Notes: generated by a model from the letters alone, not told the origin. A DNA stretch of 64,000 bases from Strigops habroptila (GCF_004027225.2 NC_044301.2:18776598-18840597); one strand, 5' to 3'; counted from the stretch's first letter, positions 30,721 through 43,387 are shown. Program-made: numbers and translations.

Positions 30721-31327
30721 TGTCCTGGGTTCAGCTGTAGCAGTCATTTTTTCTCCTTCTTAGTAGCTGGTGCAGTGCTGTGTTTTTGACTTTCAGCCTG
30801 GGAACAATGCTGATAACACACCGATGTCTTTAGTTGTTGCTAAGTAATGCTTACCCTGATCAAGGACTTTTCAGTCTCATGCTCTGCCAGGGAGGAGGGG
30901 CACAGGAAGCTGGGAGGAAGCAGAGACAGGACATCTGACCCAAACTAGCCAAAGGGGTATTCCATACCACAGCACATCATGCCCAGTATATAAACTGAGG
31001 GGAGTCACCCAAAAGGCCCAGATTGCTGCTCGGGTCAGGCTGGGTATCGGTCGGCAGGTAGTGAGCAATTGTACTGTGCATTGCTTCGGTTTATTGTTTT
31101 CTTTTCCTTTTTCCCCTTTTAGTTTTCTATTCTCTCCCCTTGTTATTTCCCTTATTATTACTATTATTAGTGGTAGCAGTATTGGTTTTGTATTATACCT
31201 TAGTTATTGGACTGTTCTTATCTCAACCTGTAGGAGTTACATTCTTTAGATTCTCCTCCTCATCCCTCCAGGACCGGGGGAGAAGAAGGGGGGGGAGTGA
31301 GTTACTGGCTGGGCTTAAGCCATGACA
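30721..31327 (+). mobile_element. Family 1 solo LTR, diverged
   Basis: 607 bp, tgtcctgggttcagctg to ccatgaca. It is longer than its relatives because about 60 bp of T-rich sequence is inserted near 31075-31135. Flanks atcat and taaga do not match. Confidence 0.85.
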
Positions 31328-33190
31328 TAAGAGCACAGCACTGTCCTATGGACATGAGGACATGCTCCAGCAAGAGCTGGGATTTAAAGCTGGAAATAAC
31401 TTTTTCAGGAGAGAAATCTAATGGGGATTAATCTGTATTTCAGTGGTTTATTACCATGTATTAAGAATAACTGGATTATTTGTTCTATTTCTCTAAACTG
31501 TAATTTCACTTCACTTGAGATGAATCCTGTTCATCACTCCCACAATGCTTATTATCCAGAGGGCTTCCAACCTCCACACCCCAGCCCATCAGCTTCCCCT
31601 TGAGTAAGGCCTTTCCACAGCACCAGGGCTCCACTGCCCCAGAGTCGGCAGGGATCAGCCTCCCAGAGGAGGAGGAAAGGAGCATGACTGAGCAATCAGG
31701 CACATCTCCCTGCAGAGGCAGGACAAACCAGCAACCAGGACACAGCACCCCTCCAAGCTCACCACCCTTGTGGCTCTCTCTTCCCCACCTCAGACAACCA
31801 AGGCTCCCTTTGCTGCAGGATCTACAGCTAAGCTCCAAGTCTCTACCATCACTGCAAGCTGCACAGCAATTTCAGAGCCCATTAAACCCCTTCTACCTTC
31901 CCAGCCTTGCTCTTAGCCCAGAGATGTTTAAATCCTGCTGGGTATCACACAACTGCCCCATCCCTGCTGCCAACAGAGCTGCCTCCTCCCTGCCCATGGC
32001 CAGATACTACCTGAAGATGGGTAATTCACACTTCTGGAGGATTCACTCTGTGAGGGCCCAGTCTTGGTTCCTGAATGCCCTCAGGCTCCTTGGTAGCTGC
32101 AGGCAGCTGGAGAGACAGGAGCCACCCAGGGATGCATTGGGGTGGCCGTTGCCCACCAGCACAGCAGGTAACTGCCACTGGGCTGCCAACAGCCAGTGGA
32201 ACCTGGACAGCAACAGACAGGGCTGGGAACTGGGCTGCCCAGCACATCTCCTCAATGCTACAGCCTTGCCAGACAGGGCAGGGTTTCACCAGCGCCTCGA
32301 GGAAGCAGAGGTCAGAGACTGACAGTAGCTCAAGTCTGCTCCTGTCTCAGCTGCTGAGCAACTCCTGCTCTGACTGGGCCGTGGCCACTGCTTGGGGTTA
32401 ACAGTAGCAGCTCCCCCATAGGTCACAACAGGGAAGCTCCACACACCCAGTAAAGAGGGGGGTCACCCCCTCAACCACTTCCACACCAAGGCCACCACCA
32501 TTTGTGGCTTTGGGATTTCTTCAGCTCCAGGCTGGAGTGGAAGCATCCTACCTTGAGCTCTCTCAGTATCATTGTTGGCCGACTTGTCACTCCTCTGCTG
32601 GGTTCCAAGGCCACTGCAGGGCCTTGCTAAAGTTACAGCCTTGCAAATCCCTTGCAGCCAATCTATGTCTTAAATATCTCCCCCCGCAGTGAAGGATTGC
32701 AGCAGGATTAAGTGCACCTTAGAGCAGCATTTGTTCATGCTCCACGAGCTTCAGATAAAATAATTTAAACACTACGGACAAGCCAATAATTTCTCTGTTT
32801 CAGGAGTAAAGAAAAAAGCTTCCACATTGACTACAAAGCAACAATATAATTCCTATTTTGCTTGCCCAGGAGGAGCCCAGTCACACCAGTGCCAAATGAC
32901 CAGGGTACTTTTGGGGTGTCCCCTGATGCTGCCCCTGGTGAACACCCATCGATGAGCTTGTTCCCATTATCCCTGCACACAAAGGCACATACAACGGCCA
33001 AGGCAACCCAACTCCCAGGAGCATCTCAGCTGCCAGGAGCTTCACACATTTTCAGCACAGCATTTGCTAGAAACAAAAGCTTCTCATGAGACTCTTGGCC
33101 ACAGGCAAAGCAAAGCCTCACATCTGCTTGGAGGGGAACGTGGAACCCTCAGTTTGAAACCAACCCTCACCAGCTGGGTTTACAAGCCAG
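31328..33190. other. Unique DNA, no supported gene
   Basis: 1.9 kb of non-repetitive, moderately GC-rich sequence. A 240-codon frame (31600-32322) begins with TTG, is Pro/Ser/Leu-rich and resembles no family I know, so it is not annotated as a gene. Confidence 0.5.
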
Positions 33191-33749
33191 TGTCATGGTT
33201 TGAGCCCAGCCGGTAACTCAGAAACATGCAGCTGCTTGCTCACTCCCCCCCCCTTCTTCCTCCCCCCGCTCCCGGAGCGGAAGAATGTAACTCCCACGGG
33301 TTGAGATAAGAGCAGTCCAGTAACTAAGCCTAAGGTATAATACAAAACCACTACTACTACCACTAATAATAATAATGATAAGGGAAATAACAAGGGGAGA
33401 GAATACAATTGCTCACCACCCGCCGACCGATACCCAGCCCGACCCGAGCAGTGATCTGGGCCTTCCGGGTAACTCCCCCCGGTTTATATACTGGGCATGA
33501 CGTGCCATGGTATGGAATGCCCCTTTGGCTAGTTTGGGTCAGGTGTCCTGTCTCTGCTTCCTCCCGGCTTCCCCTCCTCCCTGGCAAAGCATGAGACTGA
33601 GAAAGTCCTTGGTCAGAGTAAACATTACTTAGCAACAACTAAAAACATTGGTGTTATCAGCGTTGTTCCCAGGCTGAAAGTTAAAAAACAAAGCACTGCA
33701 CCAGCTACTAAGAAGGAGAAAAATGACTGCTATAGCTGAACCCAGGACA
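33191..33749 (-). mobile_element. Family 1 3' LTR
   Basis: 559 bp; in plus-strand order it starts tgtcatggtttgagccc and ends cccaggaca. A short deletion near 33277 and an inserted aagccta near 33327 distinguish it. Confidence 0.88.
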
Positions 33750-33904
33750 GTATCCACCCCTTATTCCATACCATTCATATCATGCTCAGATCCCACATCT
33801 CTCAACACACCATTGCCCCTGTCCCATATATACACATATATGTACACCCACACCCACACACAAAGAGAAAGGTATCATTCCCTATAGAATTGCTGAATTA
33901 TTCC
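33750..33904 (-). other. 3' untranslated remnant at deletion junction
   Basis: Matches the LTR-proximal part of the family 1 3' untranslated region, including the TG/TA microsatellite (33823-33863). It joins protease sequence at about 33900-33907. Confidence 0.7.
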
Positions 33905-34138
33905 AGTCAGGCTGATTTCAGCTTCCAGTACAGTCAACTCTTGGGATCCTCCTGTCACTCCAGAAATATAAATGGGTTTCACCCCTTGATACCTTGATGG
34001 CATCAGGGTACACTGTGCACTGGTATCTACTAGAGCCTTATACCTCTGTGGGACTGATGTGCCAGGCCATCTGATCCACACAGTCCAGTAAACCCGATTG
34101 TCCTTGTCCTCCACCTGGCTGGAGGCAGGGCCCCTCTA
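33905..34138 (-). pseudogene. pol: Family 1 protease N-terminal remnant
   Basis: About 78 codons after the gag-pro stop UAG (34136-34138). The active site reads DTS instead of DTG. The frame runs into the deletion junction and soon ends. RT, RNase H and integrase are absent. Confidence 0.75.
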
Positions 34139-34141
34139 ATA

Positions 34142-36560
34142 TTACTCACGAGATTGTCCTCTCATGTCTTGTAGAAAGGGATTAGTATTCCTTATCACAG
34201 GAGCTGGAGTAAAATCAGCTCTTTCACTCCATCTGGGAAACTGCTCGCCAGAGACTGGAGCAGCAGCTTTCCTGGGAGGATCACCCTTAACCATTGTCCT
34301 CCTCTTCAGTTCACGCACCCGTTCCTCCAGAACTGAGGTAGGTTTTCCATCCCACTTTCTCATGTCTTCTCCGTGATCCTGCAGGTAAAACCATAGGGTG
34401 GCCCGTGGCGTGTACCTCCTATATTTTCTCTCTCGAGCAGTAGGGCGCCTTCTGTTAATAGCTGAGACATGGGTTGGTAGATGTGGGGAGCTGGATAGAT
34501 TGGATAAATAGTCTCTCAATTGTTTGAACTCCTGGGACAGTTTTTCCACAGCTGAAATGATGGAAGGGGTGAGATTGTCTTCGAACTCTCGGAGTTGACG
34601 AATCAGGTCATCCACTGTTGGTGATACTCCGTCATTCCAGGTCATTGATGCCGATGAGTGGGCATATGATGATGGTGCACTCCGTATAAGTTTCTGCCAC
34701 ATGGGTCCTGTACATTCGGCTTCATCTGGATCTACGGATGTGTTCCTGGCATCCGGCCTATGATAGATCATCTCTAGAATGGCTGATTCCCTCAGGGACT
34801 GGATGCCTTTCTCTATTGTGGTCCAGTTGGCTGAGCGACTCATAATATCATCTTTGTAGGGAAACCTTTCCTTCACAGCTGACAGGAGCCACCTCCAAAG
34901 GCTGAGGGCTCGCTTCTCTCTTGCAATCGCTTTGTCAATTCCTCCTTCCCTAGCAAGTGATCCCAGCTGCTTGGCTTCCCTACCTTCTAGTTCATGACCG
35001 TCGGCCCCAGTGTCCCAGCATCAGAGCAACCAGGTGACAATGTGCTCCCCTGGAAGACAGGTGAATTCTTTTCGCATGTTCCGCAGCTCGGTTGAGGTCC
35101 GGGGTCGAGAAGTCACCTCTTCTTCTTCCTCTTCCTCTGATCCACGTAGTAGTAACTCTTGTTCAGATCCTGTTCCGGGTAGTAATTGCATTGGGTCTTC
35201 ATCTTTCTTCACTGCAGGGTTTGCTCTTTGTGCCTCTCGTTTGCTTTTGCTTACAGGGGCAACAGACATTGTCACAAATTGGCCATTTGGTTTAGCTGCA
35301 GTGTTTGTCACTGTCGTTGGAGTGGCTGCAGTGTCTGTTGCCAGGGTTGGTGCAGCTGTTGTGCTTGGGGGTTGAGTAACACCAACAGCTGCATTGTCTA
35401 TTGCTGTCAGGGTTTGAGTAGCTGCTGTTCTTGTCACTGGGGTTGCTGTAGCTGCGGTGCTTGGAGTAGCCACATTGTCTGTTGCTGTCGGGGTTTGAGT
35501 AGCTGCTGTGCTTGTCACTGGGGTTGCTATAGCTGCGGTGCTTGGAGTAGCCAGATTGTCTGTTGCTGTCGGGGTTTGAGTAGCTGCTGTGCTTGTCACT
35601 GGGGTTGGTGTAGCTGCTGTGTTTGAAGTTGGAGTAGCTGTGTTGACTGTTGTCGTCAGATTTTGAGTAGCTGCTGGGCTTGTAGTTGGCATAGCTGCGT
35701 TGTCTGTTGCTTTGCCATCAGATCCAGAGACATTTTTTTCCCTTTGAAGGCTAGTGTTGAGCAGGGCTCTGTAGGCGTAGGCCAAGCCCCAGCACGTTGC
35801 CATGATTTGTCCCTCTCTGGTATAACCAGGATGATAGCACACCTCGTTTAAGTGTTTTACTAGTTTTTCAGGATGTTGCACTTGTTCAGGGGTGAAGTTC
35901 CAAAGCACTGGAGGGGCCCACTGGCCTAGATACTTGCCCATACTATCCCACACGCCCTGCCACTCATGACTGTCCAGCCTCAGGGAAAATCTCTTGATGG
36001 TCCTCCTATATCGTCGTCTAACCCTAGACCAGATTTGAACCTGATACTGCTTAACTTTCGACATCAGATAAAATAGGGTGTTCCCAGGGCGGGATGGCCA
36101 TGGGTAAAACACACTCCGTATGTGTGCCAACATGCTGATCCCCAGCACAATCAGCAGGCAGGTCTCAAGGGTATTCAAAGGCCATTCAAAACCCTCAGAA
36201 CTCTCAAATGTTGTTGTATAATAGGCTGGTGGGGGTACGGGGGGTGAAAGGGAATGCCTCCTTCGTAGGTTGACCCCCCGAGGAGAGAAAAAAAGATATG
36301 CAATTGCTAAAAAATTTCATTATATACCTCTCAAAGTATAGAGGTGATGGCCACACCGGAAGCGCAAACCAGACCAGTTTCATGATCGATGAGTCTATTG
36401 TATTACAAGTCATTACCATGAAGTACAGTGAAACAAGAACCTTAGCCCAGGCCCCCCAGCCGATAAATGCTAAAACAGCAAATACTGGCTGTAAGTAAGG
36501 TACGACATGCTGAAACTCTGAGATCAAGCGCAACAAGTCTGAGAGCCAAATAATCACCAT
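34142..36560 (-). pseudogene. gag: Family 1 gag, nearly open
   Basis: Starts at ATG 36560 with the hydrophobic N-terminal segments. A frameshift near 36190-36230 (before NTLETCLLIV) and a UGA at 35021-35023, a CGA-type Arg codon in the open copy, break it; otherwise the frame is open to 34142. The repeat has about three 27-residue units. The stop is UAA (34142-34144), two codons before the UAG used by the copy at 1242, so both stops stand in a row. Confidence 0.85.
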
Positions 36561-36628
36561 TGTGACAAGTAGTAACAATGAATGCTTATCACAAATATGA
36601 TTAGACACACTCTGGTCAGATCTGTCAT
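36554..36628 (-). CDS. Short upstream ORF before gag
   Basis: Third copy of the 24-codon ORF (ATG 36628, TGA at 36556-36554), again overlapping the gag ATG. Confidence 0.35.
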   Translation of the reverse strand: MTDLTRVCLIIFVISIHCYYLSQW

Positions 36629-36644
36629 TATCTCAACCTTTCGT

Positions 36645-36662
36645 GCCCCACGTTGGGTGCCA
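36645..36662 (-). other. Primer-binding site, tRNA-Lys type
   Basis: tggcacccaacgtggggc on the minus strand; one difference from the site at 3951. Confidence 0.8.
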
Positions 36663-36670
36663 AAAAGAAC

Positions 36671-37237
36671 TGTCGTGGTTTGAGCCCAGCCGGTAACTCG
36701 GAACCACACAGCAACTCGCTCACTCCCCCCCTTCTTCCTCCCCCCGCTCCCGGAGGGATGGGGAGGAGAATGGGAAGAATGTAACTCCCACTGGTTGAGA
36801 TAAGAGCAGTCCAGTAACTAAGGTATAATACAAAACCACTACTGCTACCACCAATGATAATAATGATGAGGGAAATAACAAGGGGAGAGGATACAATTGC
36901 TCACCACCCGCCGACCGATACCCAGCCCGACCCGAGCAGTGATCTGGGCCTTCCGCGTAACTGCCCCTGGTTTATATACTGGGCATGACGTGCCGTGGTA
37001 TGGAATACCCCTTTGGCTAGTTTGGGTCAGGTGTCCTGTCTCTGCTTCCTCCCGGCTTCCCCTCCTCCCTGGCAAAGCATGAGACTGAGAAAGTCCTTGG
37101 TCAGAGTAAACATTACTTAGCAACAACTAAAAACATTGGTGTTATCAGCGTTGTTCCCAGGCTGAAAGTTAAAAAACACAGCACTGCACCAGCTACTAAG
37201 AAGGAGAAAAATGACTGCTATAGCTGAACCCAGGTCA
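36671..37237 (-). mobile_element. Family 1 5' LTR
   Basis: 567 bp; plus-strand order starts tgtcgtggtttgagccc and ends caggtca (one substitution in the last bases). It has a tttatatact TATA region near 36970. Confidence 0.88.
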
Positions 37238-39588
37238 TAGGGGATGGGCAGTGTCCTGCTTCAGGGATAGTTCAGAGTCTTGCCTCGGTGTGCGACTGGG
37301 GCAAAGTTAAATGCATGTACTGAGGATTGCACTGGAACAGCTGAAGCATGAGTTTGTGCTGCTTTCCATCCTCTGTGTGCGGGCAGTGCTACCTTCTGTC
37401 ATGTCAGTGTACTCATTGGTGCTGCTCTGGCCATACCTGCTCTCCATGCAGCTTGGCATGTGGTGGGCTGCTCCAGCTCTGCCTGAAAACTTGAGAGACA
37501 TGGCTGGTCCCAGCTAGAACAGCTGCTTTGGAACCTGTTCTATCTCCTGTGTGGAGCACAGCTCTAGCCCTGTGAACAGCAATGGAGTCAGGGCAATTCC
37601 TCCTTCACATCCACAAGTGTCCCCTTTGCCGATTCCCTTAACTGGAGAAGAAAGAACTAAAACTTGGACCTGTTCCTCTTCACCTGGCACAATGCTGCTT
37701 TCCTGCTTTCCTCTGACCCAGCAGTGACATCTCCACACAGGTGCTGGTCGTGAGAGTTGTGCAGGGATGGAGTTAGGCAATTTTGGAGAACTCCTCCCTA
37801 CTCTTTTCAAAGGTCACTGGCTCAATCCAGCAAAACTAAAGAGGAAACGAGTGCCTGAAGAGCAGAAATCCTCAAACATGTCATATCAAATCATGAAGGA
37901 GAAGCTAATGTGGCAGAGCCACTTGGTTAGAGCATGTGCTTTCCACTCTAAGTCATTGATTTACTGATGTTACATATTTCAGCAGGTAATTTAGGGACTC
38001 CCAGGGCTATCCTGGTGGCTGTGGTCACAAAATATTCAGCAGTGGCACTTGAACAAGAAAAGCCTTTCTGAGCAAAGGCATTTCTGAAGCTCTTGCTGGT
38101 GTTTTGCATTGCAGCTGACTCCCTCTGCCTTCCTGAGATGTCTCTCACCACCAAGCAGAGGCTGGCCAGCACTTGGGAGATGAGGCAGCCCCGGATTACC
38201 CAGCTTCAGAACATGGGTGAAGTCTCCCATCAAAAGGTAGCCTTTCCCTGCCCTTTTCTTTGCTGTTTGATGTGACATTTGAAGAGGGCCTGTGCTTGCG
38301 ACAAGCTTGCCTCCAACTTACCCAAGTAAATCGGTGACTAGGTTCTGTTGTCATTTCAAACTGGTGGTGGTAGAGTTCCCTCTGCTGGGGGAAAAACAAA
38401 ACATGTTTCTCCAGTGAGCCACTGAAGTCCTGATCTGCACGAAGCCAATGGAACCTCTGCTGCAGTTGGTGGGTTTTGCTGGAGTTCAGCTACCATCGCT
38501 AAAGCACGATACTTGGGAAGGGCTGGGGCAGGACACAAGGGCAGGGGCTGCTGTTTTCCATCCTCCTGCTCAAACAGCCACCTCTTGCTTTGGTGTAGTC
38601 ACTGCCATGTGCCTGGGGTCACAGAACTCCCACAATGGTGGCAGCACTGGCCTTTGAAGGCTGAGGGGCTGTGGCAATTACTCAAGATGTAACAAACCAA
38701 GTTGCATTAATGCTTTGGGTTAGAACAATGTGTGGGACCCTTCCAGGGTGTTAGAGTTTTCAGGCTGTTGGATACCCAGGGGAATCGCCCTGGGCAGAGG
38801 AGAGTGGATGTGCTTTATCTGGATCAGTGTCCACTTAGATGTATGTTTAAAGCTGCTTTTCTTACAGGACTGCTCAGTATAACACACAGTCCAGATGGGT
38901 AGATGACTGAGGTAGGCTGTTGAGCAGAAAACTGCCAGCAAGAGACCTGTAGCAAATCAGTTAAGGGTTGCCCCAGACAGCACAGGAGGTGGGAACACAT
39001 CAGATGAGTGCCCAAATAACAGGCAGTGCTACAGCTACTGGCTTCAGCCTGGCTGTGGCTTGTGTGGAGAAGCAGGAGACCTGCCTGTGTATTTCAAGTG
39101 GGAGCAGTGCAGCTGGGAGAGGGGACACCAAGCAGGGAGGAATTATCTCCAAGTAATGCCTCTACTGGGTCAGCATTTGCTCTTTGTGTGTATTTTCCAG
39201 ACCTGCTTCTGCAGTGGTATTAAATAAACCAACAGTAATAGAATACAGTGAAGCATCTATTTAGAGCTCATGGGAAAAGGGGATACTAATTCCATTCTTG
39301 CTCAAGTTGCCCAGTAATGCTGGGAAGAGAGCTGAACTTTATCCCCATCCAGCATTCACCTCATTTGTCTTTTTCCTCACTACCTTGTTACTTTCATTTT
39401 GTACTTTCCTCCCCTGGTACTGGTGTCTTCCTACTGGTTTCTAGGCTCTATATCAAGAAAAGATATTTAGGGATGCATGGGAATTGGTCTTCCTGTCTCA
39501 GAGGAAAGTCCAACACAAAATTGTTTCTTGTGGAGTCTCATGAAACTCCTGGGTTTCAGGTGTTACTTAACAACAACTTTTCAGGTGT
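37238..39588. other. Unique DNA, no gene seen
   Basis: 2.35 kb of non-repetitive sequence. ORFs are all under 100 codons in both strands, without a recognisable domain, splice pattern or RNA gene. Confidence 0.55.
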
Positions 39589-39646
39589 ACTTAGCAACAA
39601 CTAAAAACATGGGTGTGTTATCAGCATTGTTCCCAGACTAAAGTTG
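39589..39646 (-). mobile_element. Family 1 LTR fragment
   Basis: About 58 bp matching the ttagcaacaactaaaaacat part of the LTR, preceded by a partial duplicate (acttaacaacaac). It is a relic of a deleted LTR. Confidence 0.6.
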
Positions 39647-39761
39647 AGTTTCCCACATTTGGGGAAATCACAGGGGTCAGCACACCTGGAGTGCAAAGGA
39701 TGAGCATCGCCCTGGGAAAACCACCTGCCTGATCATGGTGTCTCCCCTGCCAGGTAAGTGG

Positions 39762-40970
39762 GGTGCCAGGAGGAGCTGTGCTTCAGTGCCAATCACTTCT
39801 GAAGCAGCTCAAACCCCTTCAAAGGCTGCCAGTATCTCTTTTTCAGTGGGAGTACAGCTGGCCTCAGATCCTTTATATCCCCGACTCCAAAAGCCGAGGG
39901 GTTGACCTCGAGTCTCCCCTGGAGCTTTCTGCCAGAGGCTCCAGGTAGGACCATTCTCCCCGGCTGCAGTATAGAGCACATTTTTCACATCTGGCCCGGC
40001 CCGAACTGGTCCAAGGGCTACTGCATGAACTATTTCTCGTTTAATTTGTTCAAAGGCTTGTTGTTGCTCAGGGCCCCATTTGAAATCATTCTTCTTCTGG
40101 GTCACGTGACAGAGAGGGCTTACAATCAAACTGTAATTTGGGATGTGCATTCTCCAGAACCCCACAGCACCTAAGAAAACTTGTGTTTCTTTCTTGTTAG
40201 TTGGTGGAGACATTGCTGTTATCTTGTTGATCACATCTGTGGAGATCTGGCGATGTCCATCTTGGTATTTTATTCCCAAAAATTGAATCTCCTGTGCAGG
40301 TCCCTTGACCTTACTCCGTTTTATGGCAAAACTGGCCTTCAGCAGGATTTGGATTATCTTCCTCCCTTTCTCAAAAACTTCTTCCGCTGTATCACCCCAC
40401 ACGATGATGTCATCAATGTATTGCAGGTGTTCTGGAGCTTGCCCCTGTTCCAGTGCAGTCTGGACCAGTCCAGGGCAGATGGTAGGGCTGTGTTTCCACC
40501 CCTGGGGCAGTCGGTTCCAAGTGTACTGGATGCCTCTCCAAGTGAAAGCAAACTGTGGCCTGCATTCTGCTGCCAAAGGGATTGAGAAAAATGCATTGGC
40601 AATATCAATTGTGGCATCCCACTTGGCTGCCTTTGACTCCAGTTCATATTGAAGTTCTAGCATGTCTGGTACAGCAGCACTCAATGGTGGTGTGACTTTG
40701 TTCAGGACACAATAGTCTACTTTTAGTCTCCACTCTCCATTAGACTTTTGCACTGGCCATATGGGGCTATTAAAGGGTGAGCAGGTCCTGCTGATCACTC
40801 CTTGGCTCTCCAGTTTACGGATCAGCTTATGGATGGGAATCAGGGAGTCTCGGTTGGTGCGATATTGCCGCCGGTGCACTGTTGTGGTTGCAATTGGCAC
40901 TTGTTGTTCTTCGACCTTCAGCAACCCCCAACAGAAGGATCCTCTGAGAGACCGGGCAAGGTGGACAGCT
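39762..40970 (-). pseudogene. pol: Family 1 pol fragment, inverted
   Basis: Minus-strand protease C-terminus and RT: WRLKVDY, LPQGWKHSP and YIDD (near 40405), open over 371 codons to the UGA at 39809-39811. That UGA matches UGAs at 26739 and 49369. RNase H and integrase are absent. It starts abruptly at 40970, next to plus-strand gag of the following copy, with no LTR between. Confidence 0.85.
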
Positions 40971-41012
40971 TATCATATTTGTGATAAGCATTCATTGTTA
41001 CTACTCATCACA

Positions 41013-42030
41013 ATGGTGATTATTTGGCTCTCAGACTTGTTGCACTTGATCTCAGAGTTTCAGCATGTTGTACCTTACTTACAGCCAGTATTTGCTGTTT
41101 TAGCATTTATCGGCTGGGGGGCCTGGGCTAAGGTTCTTGTTTCACTGTACTTCATGGTAATGACTTGTAATACAATAGACTCATTGATCATGAAACTGGT
41201 CCGGTTTGTGCTTCCGGTGTGGCCATCACCTCTATACTTCGGGAGGTATATAATGAAACATTTTAGCAATTGCATATCTTTTTTTTTCTCCTCGGGGGTC
41301 AACTTACAAAGGAGGCATTCCCTTTTACCCCTGTTCCCCCACCAGCCTATTTGCAACAGCAGTTGAGAGTTCTGAAGGTTTTAGATGGCCTTTGAGTACC
41401 CTTGAGACCTGCCTGCTGATTGTGCCGGGGATCAGCATGTTGGCACACATACGGAGTGTGTTTTACCCATGGCCATCCCGTCCTGGGAACACCCTATTTT
41501 ATCTGATCTCGAAAGTTAAGCAGTATCGGGTTCAAGTCTGGTCTAGGATTAGACAACAATATAGGAGGACCACCAAGAGATTTTCCCCGAGGCTGGACAT
41601 TCATGAGTGGCAGGGTGTGTGGGATAGTATGGGCAAGTACCTAGGCCAGTGGGCCCCTCCAGTGCTTTGGAACTTCACCCCTGAACAAGTGCAACATCCG
41701 GAAAAACTAGTAAAACACTTAAACGAGGTGTGCTGTCATTCTGTTTATACCAGAGAGGGACAAATCATGGCAATGTGCTGGGGCTTGGCCTACGCCTACA
41801 GAGCCCTGCTCAACACTATCCAGCACCTTCAAAGGGAAAAAAATGTCTCTGGATCTGATGGCAAAGCAACAGACAATGCAGCTATGCCAACTACAAGCCC
41901 AGCAGCTACTCAAACCCTGACAAAAACAGACAATGCAGCTACTCCAACTTCAAATACAGCAGCTACACCAACCCCAGTGACAAGCACAGCAGCTACTCAA
42001 ACCCCGACAGCAACCGACAATGTGGCTACT
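41013..42030 (+). pseudogene. gag: Family 1 gag, N-terminal part
   Basis: Hydrophobic N-terminus from ATG 41013, a frameshift near 41290-41390, the Arg-rich stretch and the first repeat units. The frame enters the CR1 at 42031. Confidence 0.82.
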
Positions 42031-42307
42031 TTGAACAGTGGAGCAGGGGGAAGCACAGCGTCCAGGAGCCTCAGTTCGGAGCGGCAAGAGCGACCGAGGG
42101 AGCCTCAAGTCCTCGACAGGACTTGCCCAGGAGCCGGCAGCTCAGCTGACGCGAGCAGCTGACTCACAGGGGGCGGCGCCAGGAGTGACGGCACCAGCCC
42201 TCAGCGGGTAAAAACCCATCCCAGGGAGCGCGGCGACCAGGGCGTGGCACATCAGTCAGGGCGTGGCGCGGCAGTTTGCACAGCAGTTCGCACGGGCAGC
42301 GAGCGGG

Positions 42308-43387
42308 ATGGTGAGCACTCGCCTCAGGACCAGGGCCCGCTCTGGGAGCTCTGCCCCGGCGGTGGCCAGCGTAGGCACCCAGACAGAGCCGATGAGAGGG
42401 GAGGCTGTGGCGCAGACCTCGGAGTGTAGAAAGTGCCTCGACTGGTCTCTTGAGGCGAGGGTGCACAATGGACAGGGCTGCACTCGGTGCGCCCTGGTGG
42501 AGGTCCTCCTGCAGCAGGTGGCTGAGCTGCGGGAGGCTGTTGGAGAGCTAAAAGATGCCAGGGAAGCTGAGAGGAAGCTGGGCTGCTTGCTCCAGGCCCA
42601 AACTGTGCAGGGGCCGCAAACGTCCAGCATTGCTCATGCAGGAAAGAAGGAGGGCAGCAACCCAGGAAGCTGGGAATTAGTTACGAGAAAAACTAACAAA
42701 AAAAGGTGGAAGAGGAAAATTAACAACAAGGGGCTTCCTCCTAAATCTGATGTCCCCACCCAGAACCGCTTTGCGGTTCTGCAGGGGGCTAATGAGAAAG
42801 CACCCACCACACCTAATGAGCATCCTGCTGATGCACCAGTCAAGAGGATCACTACTGGTGCCTCCAGGAAAAAGCGGAGGGTCATAGTAGTAGGGGACTC
42901 TACTTTGAAAGGCACAGGGACACTCATCTGCCGGCCTGATCCAGCCTCGAGGGAGGTGTGTTGCCTGCCAGGGGCTCAGATCAGGGATGTTGCTGAGAGG
43001 CTGCCTGCTCTAGTAAGTCCTGCTGACTATTACCCCCTTCTAGTGGTCCATGTGGGTGCTAGAGATATAGATAGCAGTAGCCTGGAGAACATTAAGAAGG
43101 ACTACAGAGCCCTGGGAGAGGTGGTTAGGGGCTCTGGAGCTCAGATAGATAGTTTTTCATCGATTCTCCAGGACAAAGGGGAGGACCTTAAAAAAGCTAG
43201 GCACGTTTGGCAGGTTAATAAATGGTTAGAATGGTGGTGCCATAGTCAGGGGTTTGGCTATTTAGAACATGGGGCTCCATTTGGGAGGCTAGATCTACTG
43301 GAGGCTGGTGGAGCTGGTCTGACAAAGAAGGGGAAGAGCTGTTTTGGTAGGAGGCTTGCCAGGCTGGTCAAGAAAGCTTTAAACTAG
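42308..43387 (+). CDS. CR1 ORF1 protein, open
   Basis: 359 codons. Residues about 35-60 hold two CXXC pairs (CRKC, CTRC), followed by a Leu/Glu heptad region (about 60-95) suited to oligomerisation, a Lys-rich nucleic-acid-binding stretch (about 120-145), and an SGNH-esterase-like domain from about 195 with VVGDSTLKG (GDS block) and VVHVGARDID (the HxG block). Such esterase-type ORF1 proteins are known from the CR1/L3 clades. No stop or frameshift is present. Confidence 0.8.
   Translation: MVSTRLRTRARSGSSAPAVASVGTQTEPMRGEAVAQTSECRKCLDWSLEARVHNGQGCTRCALVEVLLQQVAELREAVGELKDAREAERKLGCLLQAQTVQGPQTSSIAHAGKKEGSNPGSWELVTRKTNKKRWKRKINNKGLPPKSDVPTQNRFAVLQGANEKAPTTPNEHPADAPVKRITTGASRKKRRVIVVGDSTLKGTGTLICRPDPASREVCCLPGAQIRDVAERLPALVSPADYYPLLVVHVGARDIDSSSLENIKKDYRALGEVVRGSGAQIDSFSSILQDKGEDLKKARHVWQVNKWLEWWCHSQGFGYLEHGAPFGRLDLLEAGGAGLTKKGKSCFGRRLARLVKKALN

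Larger units (their letters stand above)
33191..37237 (-). mobile_element. Family 1 provirus with pol deleted
   Basis: Minus-strand provirus with both LTRs, primer site, gag and the start of protease. From the protease N-terminus it jumps directly into the 3' untranslated region, so about 3 kb of pol is gone. The outer flanks gccag and taggg do not match. Confidence 0.88.

Noticed and set aside
31600..32322. 240-codon frame in unique DNA
   Set aside because: TTG start, Pro/Ser/Leu-rich low-complexity composition, no recognisable domain and no splice context.
35186..35626. Cys-rich antisense ORFs across the gag minisatellite (also 23666-24034 and 46474-46731)
   Set aside because: The CCACHWGCC-like text is the reverse complement of Thr/Ala/Pro codons; it is a compositional shadow.
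37767..39223. Scattered ORFs of 60-80 codons on both strands
   Set aside because: Lengths are at the random expectation and nothing resembles a known protein or exon series.
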